The notes under the pieces: generated by a model
What the model was told of the DNA's origin: nothing
The model's input: the letters and a program-made list of their open reading frames with translations, nothing else
The model's database searches: none
Translations under genes and position numbers: made by a program
Shown: positions 1 through 11,425 of the stretch, one piece after another
Position numbering within the stretch: position 1 is the first letter of the stretch
Layout: each line of letters opens with the position of its first letter
DNA from: Polytrichum commune
Taxonomy: Eukaryota; Streptophyta; Polytrichopsida; Polytrichales; Polytrichaceae
NCBI GenBank assembly: GCA_950295325.1
Contig: OX485804.1
Coordinates: 63,644,533 to 63,708,532 of the forward strand
Direction of reading: 5' to 3'
DNA length: 64,000 nucleotides

Positions 1-327
1 CTCGATTGCACATGATATACAACCCTCCCCAAGGAATCACCCACCCGTGGATGATGTTCCAAGAAATTATGACTCGTGCAATGAAAGTAATCTCATCACG
101 TTTAATGTTCGAGTCACAACTGAATCATGGTCCAATGCTACTATCATGACTACAAAACCTTGACTCTCTTGTCATCTTCTATCTATTTAATTATTTTTTA
201 AAAAATTACAAGGGTCTTGAGACGTTCTTAGAATAAAAAAAATATTCACAACCAAAAAGCATTTCTACAAGTTGTGGAAACCAAACAACCCAAGAAAGGC
301 GGTCTGAGAGTCATGGACATTCTAAAT
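1..327. other. no gene seen
   Basis: AT-rich sequence with no open frame resembling a known protein, no RNA gene and no clear repeat boundary. It runs directly into a dispersed-repeat copy on its right. Confidence 0.4.
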
Positions 328-645
328 ATTCTAGTCGACTAGTAATATCTAAGAACTGACACCAAAAAGATATCATTTGTTTGAAATAGATCGGTCTTTC
401 TGCTCAAAACATGATGAATAGTTCTGAGCTCAATAGTCAACATGTTTGGGGTGACATGACCTATATGACCATTTAGTGAGCACGAGAATCGTCCCTTTGA
501 CAACCGACAAGATATTCATACGAGCTATAATAAGAATTGTGAGGCGAATTGATTTAAATTCGCTAACCATCTCGTAACTAAGCACGTGTTTCATAATCTC
601 ATTGTAGAAGCGGGCTAAGTGGAAAAGGTAACCATTTTCGACCCA
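328..645 (+). repeat. dispersed repeat family R3, degenerate copy
   Basis: This stretch aligns by eye with four other places in the window: 8632-8716 (partial), 29600-29935, 37545-37860 and, inverted, 50862-51165. Shared landmarks in order are a 'gaccatttaatgagc' type motif, an 'aagatattcatatgagct' motif, 'ttgctaaccatcttg' and a 'tcctaggagaagtg' motif near the end. This copy is among the most diverged. No terminal inverted repeats or poly-A tail were recognised, so the class is unknown. Confidence 0.55.
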
Positions 646-1983
646 TCCACGTCACCGACCTTACTCCTCAAAAACCTCCTTGACGACATACTAATTTATT
701 CCAAGAAACAATCCTCACTGCAAAAACTGAGCTTTCAATTCTGAGCGATTGGGTATGGGAAATCTGAGAACAATATATCTTGCATGTGGGGAGACTGAGA
801 TTATATTCCTTTGCAGACTACACTCGCGTTGTTGATGATGAAAGTTGAAGCTCGCCATGCACCAGGAAGTCGACTTGGAGATTGACACTGGGCTGTGGAG
901 AAGTGGAAGTGTGTGAGCTGGGGATTTGACGCTCCAATGTCAAACATCACGAGAGAATATATTTGGTGACGTGGAAGGAATGCACCGATGGAGTGACGAT
1001 GGGAATGATCTGATGATGGATGGGAATGGATCAAGGTGGAGTAATTAAAAAAAAAAATTGAAAGAGAAAAGGGTTTCAAACACGACCGATTCGTGATGTG
1101 GGTATAAGTAGTAGTAATCCGTGAAGGTTGGGATTGAAGATCTGTCACTTCTCGTGCGGCTGGCTTTTCAGACACGTTTTACGTCATGGGAGAGTTGAAA
1201 GAAGTGGACCGTCTGGTGGAGAATAATATCCACATTTCTTTTACTGATCATGGTGGGTGTAGTACACCAGAGAGAGATAATTAGGGTTACACACACAATT
1301 ATTCTACTAAGTGAGCTGAGAGCTGATCGAGTCCATGAACTGTTGGTTGATCACGGTTGTTGATGTGTTGCACTATGTGTTTGATTGATTACCGAGTTGT
1401 TCACACACATTCCAGAATCATTGTGCACAGGCCATGATGCATGTGGATCGGAGGGTATGGTTAGAGTGCACCTAACTCCATAGGCGTTAGCCGCTTGAAG
1501 AGTGACAGCGTTAATGATGAGAGTTGAGGATTAGCATCAAGGGATGTGTGCATCCATACATTTTTATATGGAATGTCTCAATGTTTGTGTGGGTGTGTGT
1601 ACCTGAACTTCTATCCATGAAGAAGATCAAAAAGACGAAGGAATCATCCATATTTCCCCCACGCAACACAGGGGTACGAATCAACATGTCCAGAATGTCA
1701 CTTACTGTCGAGTCTCAAGAACGTTATAAGTAAACTTTCGTACTAATTGCTTGGCACTCAGTGCTATAGGTAAGTAGGCACTGAGCTAGAGTTGTTGATC
1801 TAGTCATAGAACAAGATTGTTAAATCGGTCTGTCAACCCCAGCTGGCTGAAGAAATAGAAAAGAAAAGAAAAGAAAAGGGGAAAAAAAAAAAAACAAAAA
1901 ACCTCATCAGCTTTCGTCCAAGAGGATTCCTGGCCTGTGCTGATATTACCATCATCTGCTAGAAAATCACAAAAATCACACTG
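646..1983. other. no supported gene
   Basis: A 124-codon frame lies on the minus strand at 801-1175, but its composition (long Phe/Ser/His runs, poly-Lys complement) and lack of any recognisable domain give no support for a gene. A short A-rich tract at about 1860-1895 could be the tail of a decayed retroelement. Confidence 0.4.

Positions 1984-2048
<65 letters not shown>
1984..2048. repeat. compound (CA)n(TA)n microsatellite
   Basis: About 32 bp of CA dinucleotides pass directly into about 30 bp of TA dinucleotides. The 64-codon frame running through it is a by-product of the repeat. Confidence 0.95.
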
Positions 2049-2049
<1 letters not shown>

Positions 2050-5000
2050 CCCCAACACAGGTGCTCATATTTTCCAGAATGTCAGTTGTCTATCATTCTC
2101 AAAATTGTGGAGTAAGTGCTTTAATAGGTAACCGAATATTTCTACTAACATTTGGAGTTGCTTGGCACTCACTGCTCAGTAAATTGTACCAGTGGTTAGT
2201 AAGAGATGTGTCCTATTGGGAACACTTTCCATTCCACAGACAAATTTTGGGCATTGGATCAGATCAGGAATTGCCTCACAGCTTGTAAGTTGTAAGCAAT
2301 TGCAAATTAGGATGGTTGTTATGTCAAGAATAAGGTTTGGGGTTACGATGTATTTGAAGTTATAAGAGGTCAAAGTGGTCATGATGAAATCTTCTTAAAT
2401 TTTCTTCTGAACCGATCATGTAGTCCTCCCCAAGTGTGTTAATAAATCGGACTTAGAATGGTGCTACTATATTTTGACTCAGTGTTTGTGCCACATATTG
2501 GGAATATGCCACTCAAATGTAGGTGGACACCAATTAAGAAGATTGACCACATACCTTAGGTATTGAACTAGATTTGTTGATCTAATGTTCAAAACAAAGT
2601 TTTATTGGTGCGTCTTCTACCTTTTGCATCTCAACTCCAATTTTGAAACTTGAAACAACAAGTCTTCGGTGCCCCTTCAATGATTTATAGTTGTTGATTC
2701 GATGAAATAGTTCTCAAGATCTAATCCAATGGTCAACTTGATTTGACAATGTAAGTGGAGTTGGAAGTGTTCACAAATTGGTCACCTTATACTGCACCAC
2801 CTCATGCATTGAATTATTTGAGTTTAGTTTGAAATTTGCAAAAATATGTATAAACACCATTCAAAATTCAAAAGTGAGCAAAGGTGGGAGGGTCTATATG
2901 ATCACTTGAAAAGTAAGCGAACCTCCATTTGGACCTTTTATACATTCTGCATCTCACTTCCAGTCCTGGAGTGGCAACCCCTAAATAATATACAAGGGAC
3001 ATAATTGTGCATTTATGATGAGGGGTTGAATCCACTCTATTAATAAGAGGTCAAAATGGTACATTGTATTAAATTTTAATCAATTTTATGATATGAACTC
3101 CTTCCACAATGTCCTGTTGTATGCCTCTGATAATTTCACATGCTCCCCAACCTTCCCCTGAGGGGTGGACTCTTCATACCACATACGAACTAACGTGAGT
3201 GTAAATATGGGTATTATTTCAGGCATTAGGGTAGCACATAGTATACATAAGGGAGAGGTGTTGTTTCCAATAGTGTGTACATCCAAAAAGGCTATTAAGA
3301 AATCTAAAGTAAAGGAAAATATACAAAAAGGCCCTAAGGTTTAGAGAAAAAACTTGACAATAGATGTGTTAGTTTCATCCAATCCACGCTTTCATCCATT
3401 GTTGTCATAATATGGTAATTGTCCTCAATGGGTACCTTGCCCATTCTTGTTAGGATTTGCATTTTGGGTTCTAGGTGTTTACAATTTGGAGGCTCTTGGA
3501 GTGCACATGGGATCCCTTGAGTTTTGCTCTCCAAATTGTGGCTAAGTCATTATAATTTTGTCTTTGTTTGTTTGATGGAATCGTTCAAATACATGCTATG
3601 GATGCAAAAATACTCAATGATTTTCTCATTGGGAAATAAAAGTGGATTTCATTATCACAAAATAATATGGTTAGATGTTAAATATAACTAAGAATATAGT
3701 TTAAGCGTTCTTTTTTAAGAATGTAATTTGTGGGTTGAATAATTTAATATACTATAACATATATGTTCAATAAGCCACCCTAATATCCAACCCACACATT
3801 ACATACATCAGGCCCATAGTAGTAGGTGTGAAAGGTGTAGTTGTCATGAACCGAAGTCCACCCAAAAGTTTGGTGAGGAGTGGGGAGACAAGAAGTTACT
3901 CTAACTTACATCCAATCAAACCCCAAAATATCTTGGAACATCAAGCCATCTAATGCCTAGCCAATGTTGGCGTAGTTAATCATGCTTAGAAACCTTATTA
4001 CTATTTGATTCAACTATATTAGGGTCCTCTCTCTCTCTCTCAAATTGTTGTTGCCTCTCATCAAAACCTTTGCCTTGTGCATAAATGTTGCAAAATGCAA
4101 GCATTATTGGGCGCATGCCGATTTCAATAAGCGGTGGCTTTTTCCATGAGAATATTCCCCTTGTGACAAAAGGGAAGACTTGCAAATTTCTCTAAACAGT
4201 GGATAAACCTGGCCCAATGTCAATTGAAAAAGGAAAATTCTATGAGGGTTTTGGTCCCATCTCAAGCCCTTGATGTGAATTTGCTTGCGGCTAGGGTTTA
4301 AGCGTAAACAAATTTTGTGGTAAAGACTCACTTAAGCCCTCACAGGGTGGGTGGCCATACGAATTCTTTGTACTGTAGGGATGTGGACCAATTTAATGTA
4401 GAAGATGATGATCCATGGGTCACTTGCTATTTTACGACACCACCAAGCATCATGTAGCTTGGTTTTAGACGTCGAGGGCTTGAGGTTGCCGTAAATTTAG
4501 TGGTTCATGTTCACTCATGCTTGGCATTCAATTGATGTGATAACCTAATATGTACAATACATAATTTGGGTCTTTGGAATAACAAGGGCACAATGGTTGT
4601 TGACAGTGTGACAATGGTCCAAGATATTGTGACTAGCCAAGATGGTATATATATTGGGTCCAGACATACAGTTGCATTTAACGGAAGCTCTAGAATGATT
4701 TAACCATTGTGTTGGATTTAGGTTAAGGCCTTGGGTTCAATGATTCTTGGGGTTTAAATATGTGCATATTACGACATGATTGAAGCTGCGAGGAAAGGGG
4801 TTTGGAAGCGGAGGGGTGGAATGAGGTGTGTGGGTCTTATGTGGTCATTGGTTACTCTTCTTAAACATACACATGTAGTTTAAGTGGTATATGGCAAGGC
4901 TCCTCGAAGACTTCAAGAATAGACACAAAAAAACACATACATCTCGATGAGGGATTTGGACTATGTGCTACAAATATATATTCACCATTGTAGGCCTAAT

Positions 5001-6127
5001 TATAGTTAACACAATCGGACTTAGAGCCTACGCGCTCGTTAAAGGAGAATGAGAATTCTTCCCTTTGAGATGTAGACCTATAACTTTTACATTTTGAGTT
5101 GCAACTCTGATTTTGAAACTTGAAACGATAATCTTTGTGATTCGCAGGTTCAAAGTGAACGAGGCCATTCCCAACGCGATCTAACAACCACAAGTGTATT
5201 GGGAGTGCCTACCATAGGGTGACATATACCTAGTATTTTCATAGTCTCCCACTTTTGACATTTATGAAATTTCTATTACTAACTACCGCATTCCAACTCT
5301 GATTTTGAAACTTAGTTATTTCACATATTATACCTTTAAAGTCAATTCTCTCTCACATTCGTAACATTACTCCACGCTACAGGCCATGGGAATAATAACC
5401 ATGGGATGCTCAGTTTGAATCCGAGTTTCCTTGCCAAAGTTTCGCATCCCATGGTTACATTCCCAGGACCCACAAAACGAACACACAACAACGCTGCCTT
5501 AGGGTAACCTTCTGTCGACCCATCATGATGCACTTACTTACTATCAACTTTTGCATTCCAACTCCGATTTTGGAACTTGAAATGCCGGTCTTCGCGATTC
5601 GCAGGTCCCGAGACGGTGAGGCCATTCCCAACGTGATCGAACGGCCGAAACTGTATGACATGGAGTGGGGACAATACCCAGGTCACATAATAAGTCTCAC
5701 CACCCTCAACAAGTTCAAAAAACACAGAGTCTCTCCTCTCACATCAGCCAGCGCACATCGCACCGTAACTACTGCAGTTCCAGTACACTCCTCCACCGAT
5801 TCCCGAATACCAGCTTGGGAGGTGGTAAGGTTCATGTGCCCGTGCATTCTGAGCAGCTTTTTGGTGCATGCCTTTGAATCTCCCACCAAATTAGCATGCA
5901 CCCACCCACCTACCTTACCTTACCTTTCCTTTCCTTTCCTTTCTTACCCTCGCCTGCCTCCCTCCTTACCCTGTGCGACCGTCTGCAGGCCATTGAACAT
6001 GGCGATGAAGAAGCGAAGTGGGAGGCAATACCGTGAGTCGCGCTCACGCCAGGAAATTGGCAACTACGGTTCGTGAGTCTCCATCTACATCTGTCTGTCA
6101 GGGCCACAGCAGCAGCAGGACCTGCAT
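2049..6127. other. intergenic, decayed dispersed repeats
   Basis: No gene is supported. A short repeat motif (R5) built on a 'gattttgaaacttgaaac'-like core recurs at about 2620-2700, 5085-5185 and 5545-5650; the last two also share 'gattcgcaggt' and 'gaggccattcccaac'. A second motif (R4), based on 'ccattggatcgg', occurs at about 2225-2290 and recurs near 7765 and 31203. The 183-codon frame at 5525-6076 starts inside an R5 copy and runs through a (CCTTT)n-like tract, so it is not taken as a gene. The segment at about 5720-6220 is more GC-rich than its surroundings and could hold a promoter or first exon, but nothing can be named. Confidence 0.5.
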
Positions 6128-6155
6128 GCACTCTCTCTCTCTCTCTCTCTCTCTG
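6128..6155. repeat. (CT)n microsatellite
   Basis: About 14 CT units follow a CAG-rich segment. Short frames crossing it on both strands encode Arg-Glu or Ser-Leu repeats and are artefacts. Confidence 0.9.
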
Positions 6156-6217
6156 ACACACAGTGAGAGCGAGTGAGCGATCGATTTAATGAAGGAGGCG
6201 GTGCGGTGGTTTAATAA

Positions 6218-7006
6218 GGCGGTCATAACGTCGTTCACGCGTGGCGGCCTCTATTGCTGCTGCAGTTGGCGCTCTGTGAACGGGGAGAATCGACCGCTCG
6301 TTAGTTGCAGATGAACCGGTTGAGTTTGAGGATCAGCCGGTCGGAGTTCGAGGCTTTGGGGAAAATTACTGATCGGTTTAGAGGAATCTGTAGAATATAC
6401 CTCTAAATAATGTTTTTAATGGCGGTCGTAACGTCGTTCACGCGTGGTGGCCTCTATAATTGCTGCAGTTGGCGATCTGTGAATGAGGAGAATCGACTGC
6501 TGGTTAGTTGCAGATGAACTGGTTGAGTTTGAGAATCAGCCGGTCGGAGTTTGAGGCTTCGGGGAAAATTACTGATCAGTTTAGAGGAATCCATAGAATA
6601 TACCTCTAATTAACGTTTTTAATGGCGGTCGTAATGTCGTTCACGAGTGGCGGCCTCCATTGCTGCTGCAGTTGGCGTTCTGTGAATGAGGAGAATCGAC
6701 TACAGGTTAGTTGCAGATGAACTGGTTGAGTTTAAGAAAGAGCCGGTCTGAGTTTGAGGCTTTGGGGGAAATTACTGATCGGTTTAGGGGAATCCGTAGA
6801 ATATACCTCTAATTAACGTTTTTAATGGCCATTGTAACTTCGTTCACGCGTGGCGGCCTCTATTGCTGCTGCAGTTGGCGCTCTATGAATGGGGAGTTAC
6901 AGATGAAGTGGTTGAGTTTGAGAAATAGCCGGTTGGAGTTCAAGACTTCAGGCAAAAGTTACTGATCGATTTAGAGGAATCCATAGAATATACCTCAAAT
7001 TAACGA
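6218..7006 (+). repeat. four tandem 203-bp units
   Basis: The units start at 6218, 6421, 6624 and 6827 with 'ggcggtc' or 'ggccatt', giving a constant period of 203 bp. Each contains 'gtcgttcacgcgtggcggcc', a 'ttgctgctgcagttggcg' segment, 'gttgagtttgag' and 'gaatatacctct'. The fourth unit has lost about 20 bp in the middle, ends near 7006, and grades into a foldback arm. Divergence between units is small but visible, so the array is not very recent. Confidence 0.9.
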
Positions 7007-7760
7007 GGAAAAGGAACGGAAGCTGTCAACACGCAACCGGTTGGACTTGGAAACACTAGGATCTTGACCAATTATGCCCAAAAATCTTCTCAGACAGACA
7101 CTGTGATTTGTTTAAGCAGTCGTCAGTGTTCAAGATTGAAGTCTTCAATGCCCTTCAAACGTGATTTGGCCCTTCAAAATATACCTCTCTCACAACAACC
7201 CTTCAAAACGCAACCCCAAATTCAAAACAAAGACGTCACTTGAAGTCCTCATTATAATATGACCACCACGAGAACCAACAAGCGTAGGGCATTGTCACTA
7301 CAAGAAATGAAGTTAGTACAATGTGAAGAAATGTATTTCATTTCTATGTTCTTGGATTGACATCTTGGATTTGAACCAACTCTTCAACTGAAGGGCTGAA
7401 ATTTGAGAGCCCTTCAAAATGAAACTCATATGAGGACTTCAATCTTGAACACTGGCGGTCGTTCCAGTGTCTGTTTGAGAAGATTTTTGGGCATAATCAA
7501 TCCAGATCCTAGTGTTCCCAAGTCCAACCAGTTACATGTTATGAATTTTTATTTTTATTTATTTATTTATTATTATTATTATTATTATGGTCTTTGATGA
7601 TTTGAGGTGTACTCTATAAACTCTTCTAACATAGTGTCGGGAACTTTTCCTTAAGTCTTGAACTTCAACCGGTTGTTTCTCAAACTCGACCAGTTCATCT
7701 ATAGTAACTAGTGGTCAATTCTCCCCGTTTATTGGGTCATACACACGTGGCCCTTCTTGT
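6827..7760. mobile_element. foldback element with tandem repeats in the left arm
   Basis: The left arm (about 6870-7150) is complementary to the right arm (about 7430-7760). For example, 'atgcccaaaaatcttctca' near 7075 reappears inverted near 7490, and the 'gttgagtttgag' segment of the 203-bp unit reappears inverted near 7695. The centre (about 7260-7390) is unique. The whole 6218-7760 structure resembles a foldback transposon whose left arm gained tandem units. No transposase is present. A diverged direct copy of the left arm lies at about 61770-61990. Confidence 0.75.
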
Positions 7761-8739
7761 AGCGGGCGCTTCCAACTCCACAGACATTTCAGGCCATTGG
7801 ATCGGTTCAGAAATTGTCTCTTCCGGTTAAAAATGTAATTAGGTCTTCAACATACAATTTTCTCTCCGCACCCACTTCTCATACGATATGACTTCTCATA
7901 CGATATGAAACACGTAGCTGGTGCAAGATTAATGTACATGGAATACAATGCTAAGGTAGATGTGCCTAATTTGGTATCTAATCTTAAAGGGGCACTTAAG
8001 GTATCATGTGGGTGTTATTTGATTTGTGTACATGTTCTCCAACTTCTACTGATTAGAAATTTTTAACCATCAAGATTTTGGTTGCATTGGCAAATCAACT
8101 ATGAAGCATCCAAAAATATCGGATCGAAGTTTGGACATGCCTTGATTTTTTAGTTATGGTTATTAGAGGTGCATGTTTGTTGATTCCTTTGACTAGTAAG
8201 TCCTCTCAATTATATTCACTAGTATCAAGTGTGGAGTGATTAATTAAATTCAAAGATGTAGTCCGATCTCTATCATAGATGTGTCTTTTGGGATTTGTTC
8301 TTTGATCCTCACTAAACCACATACTAATCAAACATAGGTGTCTAATCAATGGATGATCAACTAAAGTAACAACACAACACTTGGATCTCTTATATTTGAG
8401 TGGTGGGTGGTTGGGTATGCATATAAGAATGAACACCCAAAAGACACATGATGAACAAGGATTGCCGATGTCTTCAAAAATTTGTTAGCCATTCTAGATG
8501 CAATAGTTAACATGAATGGGAGGATATATATATATATATATATATATATATGGTAATTTAATAACTCAAAGAATCTTTGTTGCAACCATGAGTAGGATAT
8601 TCTTACAAACTCCAAAAATAATGGGGAAAGTGACTATGGGCACAATTTGGACTTGCTAATCATCTTGTACTCATTGCATGTTTTGTATCCTACAAGAAGT
8701 GGGGGTGCACAGAAAAATCTATCCTCTTGTAGATGGGGC

Positions 8740-8780
<41 letters not shown>

Positions 8781-8885
8781 AGTGTTTTGATTACCTTGGG
8801 AGTGTCATAGGAGAGTGTCAAATAATCAAATCAGAGTATGTGTGAAGAGTCGTGAATTGCTTTAATGATAGGCATCTTGACATCC
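7761..8885. other. intergenic with two (TA)n tracts and repeat fragments
   Basis: It holds an R4 motif copy at about 7765-7835, a duplicated 'acttctcatacgatatga' at about 7877-7910, (TA)n tracts at about 8523-8552 and 8745-8773, and a fragment of repeat family R3 at 8632-8716. No gene is supported. Confidence 0.6.
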
Positions 8886-9171
8886 CTTGGGGGGTTCGCT
8901 CCCTCTTATATTTTGCATACACGTGCGTTCGGGACCTATTTATTGGGGGGGTTATTTACCTTGCAGAAAAGATTATAAGGTGATGGCATTTTACATTTAA
9001 AAAGCTTGAAAATATTATATGTGATGGTATTTTACACGTAAACATGTTTCACTATTTTAAAATCCCCTATTTTACATGTACAATTTTTACAAAATTTATC
9101 TACAAGGAATATATTGAACCCTATTTTTTAACGCACGTCGTTCAACGATTTTTGCCAGTGAACCCCCCGAG
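8886..9171. mobile_element. hAT-type MITE, copy 1
   Basis: A 286-bp element with terminal inverted repeats CTTGGGGGGTTCGCT on the left and AGTGAACCCCCCGAG on the right. It is flanked by a perfect 8-bp duplication TGACATCC (8878-8885 and 9172-9179), the duplication length typical of hAT transposons. It has no coding capacity. It is homologous along its length to the element at 44358-44634, and it sits directly next to a degenerate hAT transposase. Confidence 0.9.
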
Positions 9172-9179
9172 TGACATCC

Positions 9180-9640
9180 ACACATTCAATGCATGTCAGT
9201 TGTTCAATCATATTTTTTATCCTAGAGATGCGGAGGAGAGGACTTGCGCAATCGAGGAATGGCTCATAATGATTTGTTTTATCGAGTTTGGAGTCTCTGA
9301 TGATGAGCAAGATAGTGAGGCAAGTGCCTTGAGACGGTAACAAACTATGTGGGAATTAGTACCAAACAAACCCCTTTAGGAAGGCACAGGACTATGCAAC
9401 CACAAACCCATGAGTGGTTCACCAATTGGCTAGGCTTACACAAAATTTGGCAGAGAGTGCCAATAATCCCCTCTAGTAGAGTTGTGTGTGAAAGAGGTTC
9501 CTCTAAACAAAACTCAATCAAGAACCATCTACAAGCTAGTTTGAGATCGGAAACACTAGATGCATTAACGTGGATTTCATTGGCACATAATCTTATTGAT
9601 GTAATTGATTGGGATAATGCCATATCGGTGTGAAGCAATA
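9180..9640 (+). pseudogene. hAT transposase remnant, C-terminal dimerisation region
   Basis: The frame at 9349-9633 encodes a segment resembling the hAT C-terminal dimerisation domain: an SSRVVCERGSSKQNSIK-like stretch followed by SLRSETLDALTWISL, matching the family pattern in which 'ERGFS..N.IK..LRN.L..ETL..L..I' is conserved. The preceding frame (9180-9340) may be upstream coding sequence in another frame, with stops in between. The N-terminal zinc finger and DDE catalytic core are absent, so this is a dead fragment. It is interrupted or bordered by the hAT-type MITE ending at 9171. Confidence 0.65.
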
Positions 9641-9798
9641 TGAGGGGACCAACGGATCAACCCTCTCCAACGATGTGGCGAGATGATATACATGTAAAGC
9701 TTTAAAATTGAACATATCTTTTCTTGTTAATTTCTTTTGACCAATACACATAGTTGTAATATCATCTCAAACTTGTACAACACATGTGTTTTGTTCCC

Positions 9799-10604
9799 GG
9801 GGGCATTCACGGTTGGGGCACTACTTTTGGGACAAAGGACTTAAGGACTATGTCGCATTGGATCTCGGCGTTTATCATGATTTACTATTATTTGATCAAT
9901 AAATTTTAAATAGATAAGTATGTTGTTCATAGGCTTTATCAAGAGAGATATTATTTCTTATTAAATAATCACCAATGGATAAACTCCCTATGCAATGAGT
10001 AGATAAGTCATAAAACTTGTAAAGAGGTCATATGACTTGTTTGGGCCACATCAATGGCAATTTTTACTATTCAAGTGTACATCAAAGGTCAATTTTTTCC
10101 TGTTTTGCATCCTAGTACCTTGGTGTAAGTGTCATGTGTCCATACATATATTTTTTAATGTCCAACTCTAATACTAAACGTTCTTTTTTCATGTAGCCAT
10201 GATTTTTTGTATTGTTGGCCATGTTTGGTGCCACATGTAAAGTTATACAATTGGTATGCAATACATTTTTGGTTCTATTGGTACACACTTGAACGATGAT
10301 TGTGAGGAAAAAAATTGGGATCGTTTCGATTAATTTTTGTTGTCCTTTTCATTCCTTGATCCTAAGGTGAACAATTTTGACAGCACCCATGAATGTCCTT
10401 TAAGGAATCAAAATGATATCTTAGATGACCCTATTCCTTGTAAATTAATTTTGTCGGTGTACTCAATATGGAGTATGAAATGTAGGTATGATCCAAAATA
10501 TGCTCCACAATACAAATCTAAGCACACCAAGTATGTAAAGTTGTCTAAAATAGTCCTTAAACCGTTAGACACCCAAAAGTAGTACCCCAACCGTGAATGC
10601 CCCC
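9799..10604. mobile_element. TIR element, about 806 bp, superfamily unclear
   Basis: The left end begins GGGGGCATTCACGGTTGGGG and the right end, read inverted, begins with the same 20 bases. Similarity continues through 'actacttttggg' with one mismatch over about 33 bp, and a weaker match ('ttaaggactat') extends beyond that. TCCC flanks both sides, a possible 4-bp duplication. The interior has no recognisable transposase; an 81-codon frame at 10337-10582 overlaps the right terminus and is not supported. Confidence 0.75.
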
Positions 10605-11425
10605 TCCCACAACTTAGAGTTGTGTGCTTACTTTTTGCAAGGAGCTACATGGAATAGTTCTAGTTAGACAACCAATTTAGTACATAACCACTGTTGATAC
10701 GAGTTTAATATATCACAAAAATGAAACAATAAAAGGGTTTACAGCTTCATTTTTTTTGAGATTATGTAATTCAATCTTACCTACAAGTCTATAACAAAGC
10801 ATGTACCACCAAAACTCGACTTCATAGTAATAATAATCACAATCTAACACGTCTATGCACAACAAAATAACGAAACCTAAACACGAGTTAGCGTGTGAAA
10901 GAACAGGAGGGGCGACAAAGGACACACTAACTTACACGGCCTGGTGCCTCTGAATGGGCTGATGCAACAAAGGGGTCTTGTAAAATTATAAGCTCCAGCT
11001 TTATGGTACACTGATTGCCAAACCCATCAGACGCGATGGTGACCCTGTTGTTGACGTATATGGAAGGGCTTTGATGAGGCAGCTAGTATGCAGCTCAAGC
11101 CTACTAGCCTCCCCTGCCTGTCATCATAATAAGTTAGTCAAAAAACTCCCTAGGCTTCCATATGTATCACGGAAGAGAAGGAAAACAAAAAAAAAAAAAA
11201 CGAGAGGGGGAAGGAGTCATAATTTTCGAGGAGAAGATTTTTAAGAGGAGTCACTTTCGGGTTCAGTCCTCACACATCGTTTGCAGGATTACCCTTAAAT
11301 CATACAAGTCCTTGTGTACCCGTTTTGTAACAGTCCCGATTTATTATAATGGCCGTGACCTCCCCTCCCCTCCCCTCCCGCCCTTGCTACTCCTCCTCAC
11401 TCGGGAGCCCTAAACCTCAAGCTTA
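10605..11425. other. no gene seen
   Basis: No named element or gene was found. Poly-A and CCCTCC low-complexity tracts occur at about 11190 and 11360, and an 83-codon frame across them has no recognisable content. Confidence 0.4.

Noticed and set aside
801-1175. 124-codon minus-strand frame as a gene
   Set aside because: Low-complexity composition, no domain, no splice or conservation evidence, and surroundings of decayed repeats.
5525-6076. 183-codon plus-strand frame as a gene
   Set aside because: It starts in a dispersed-repeat motif and crosses a (CCTTT)n-like tract, with no recognisable domain. Its length can be explained by the GC-richer sequence.
6218-7006. CRISPR-like array
   Set aside because: The repeats are contiguous 203-bp units with no short repeat/spacer alternation, in a plant nuclear context.
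8361-8615. 84-codon frame containing an Ile-Tyr repeat
   Set aside because: It is a translation of the (TA)n microsatellite.
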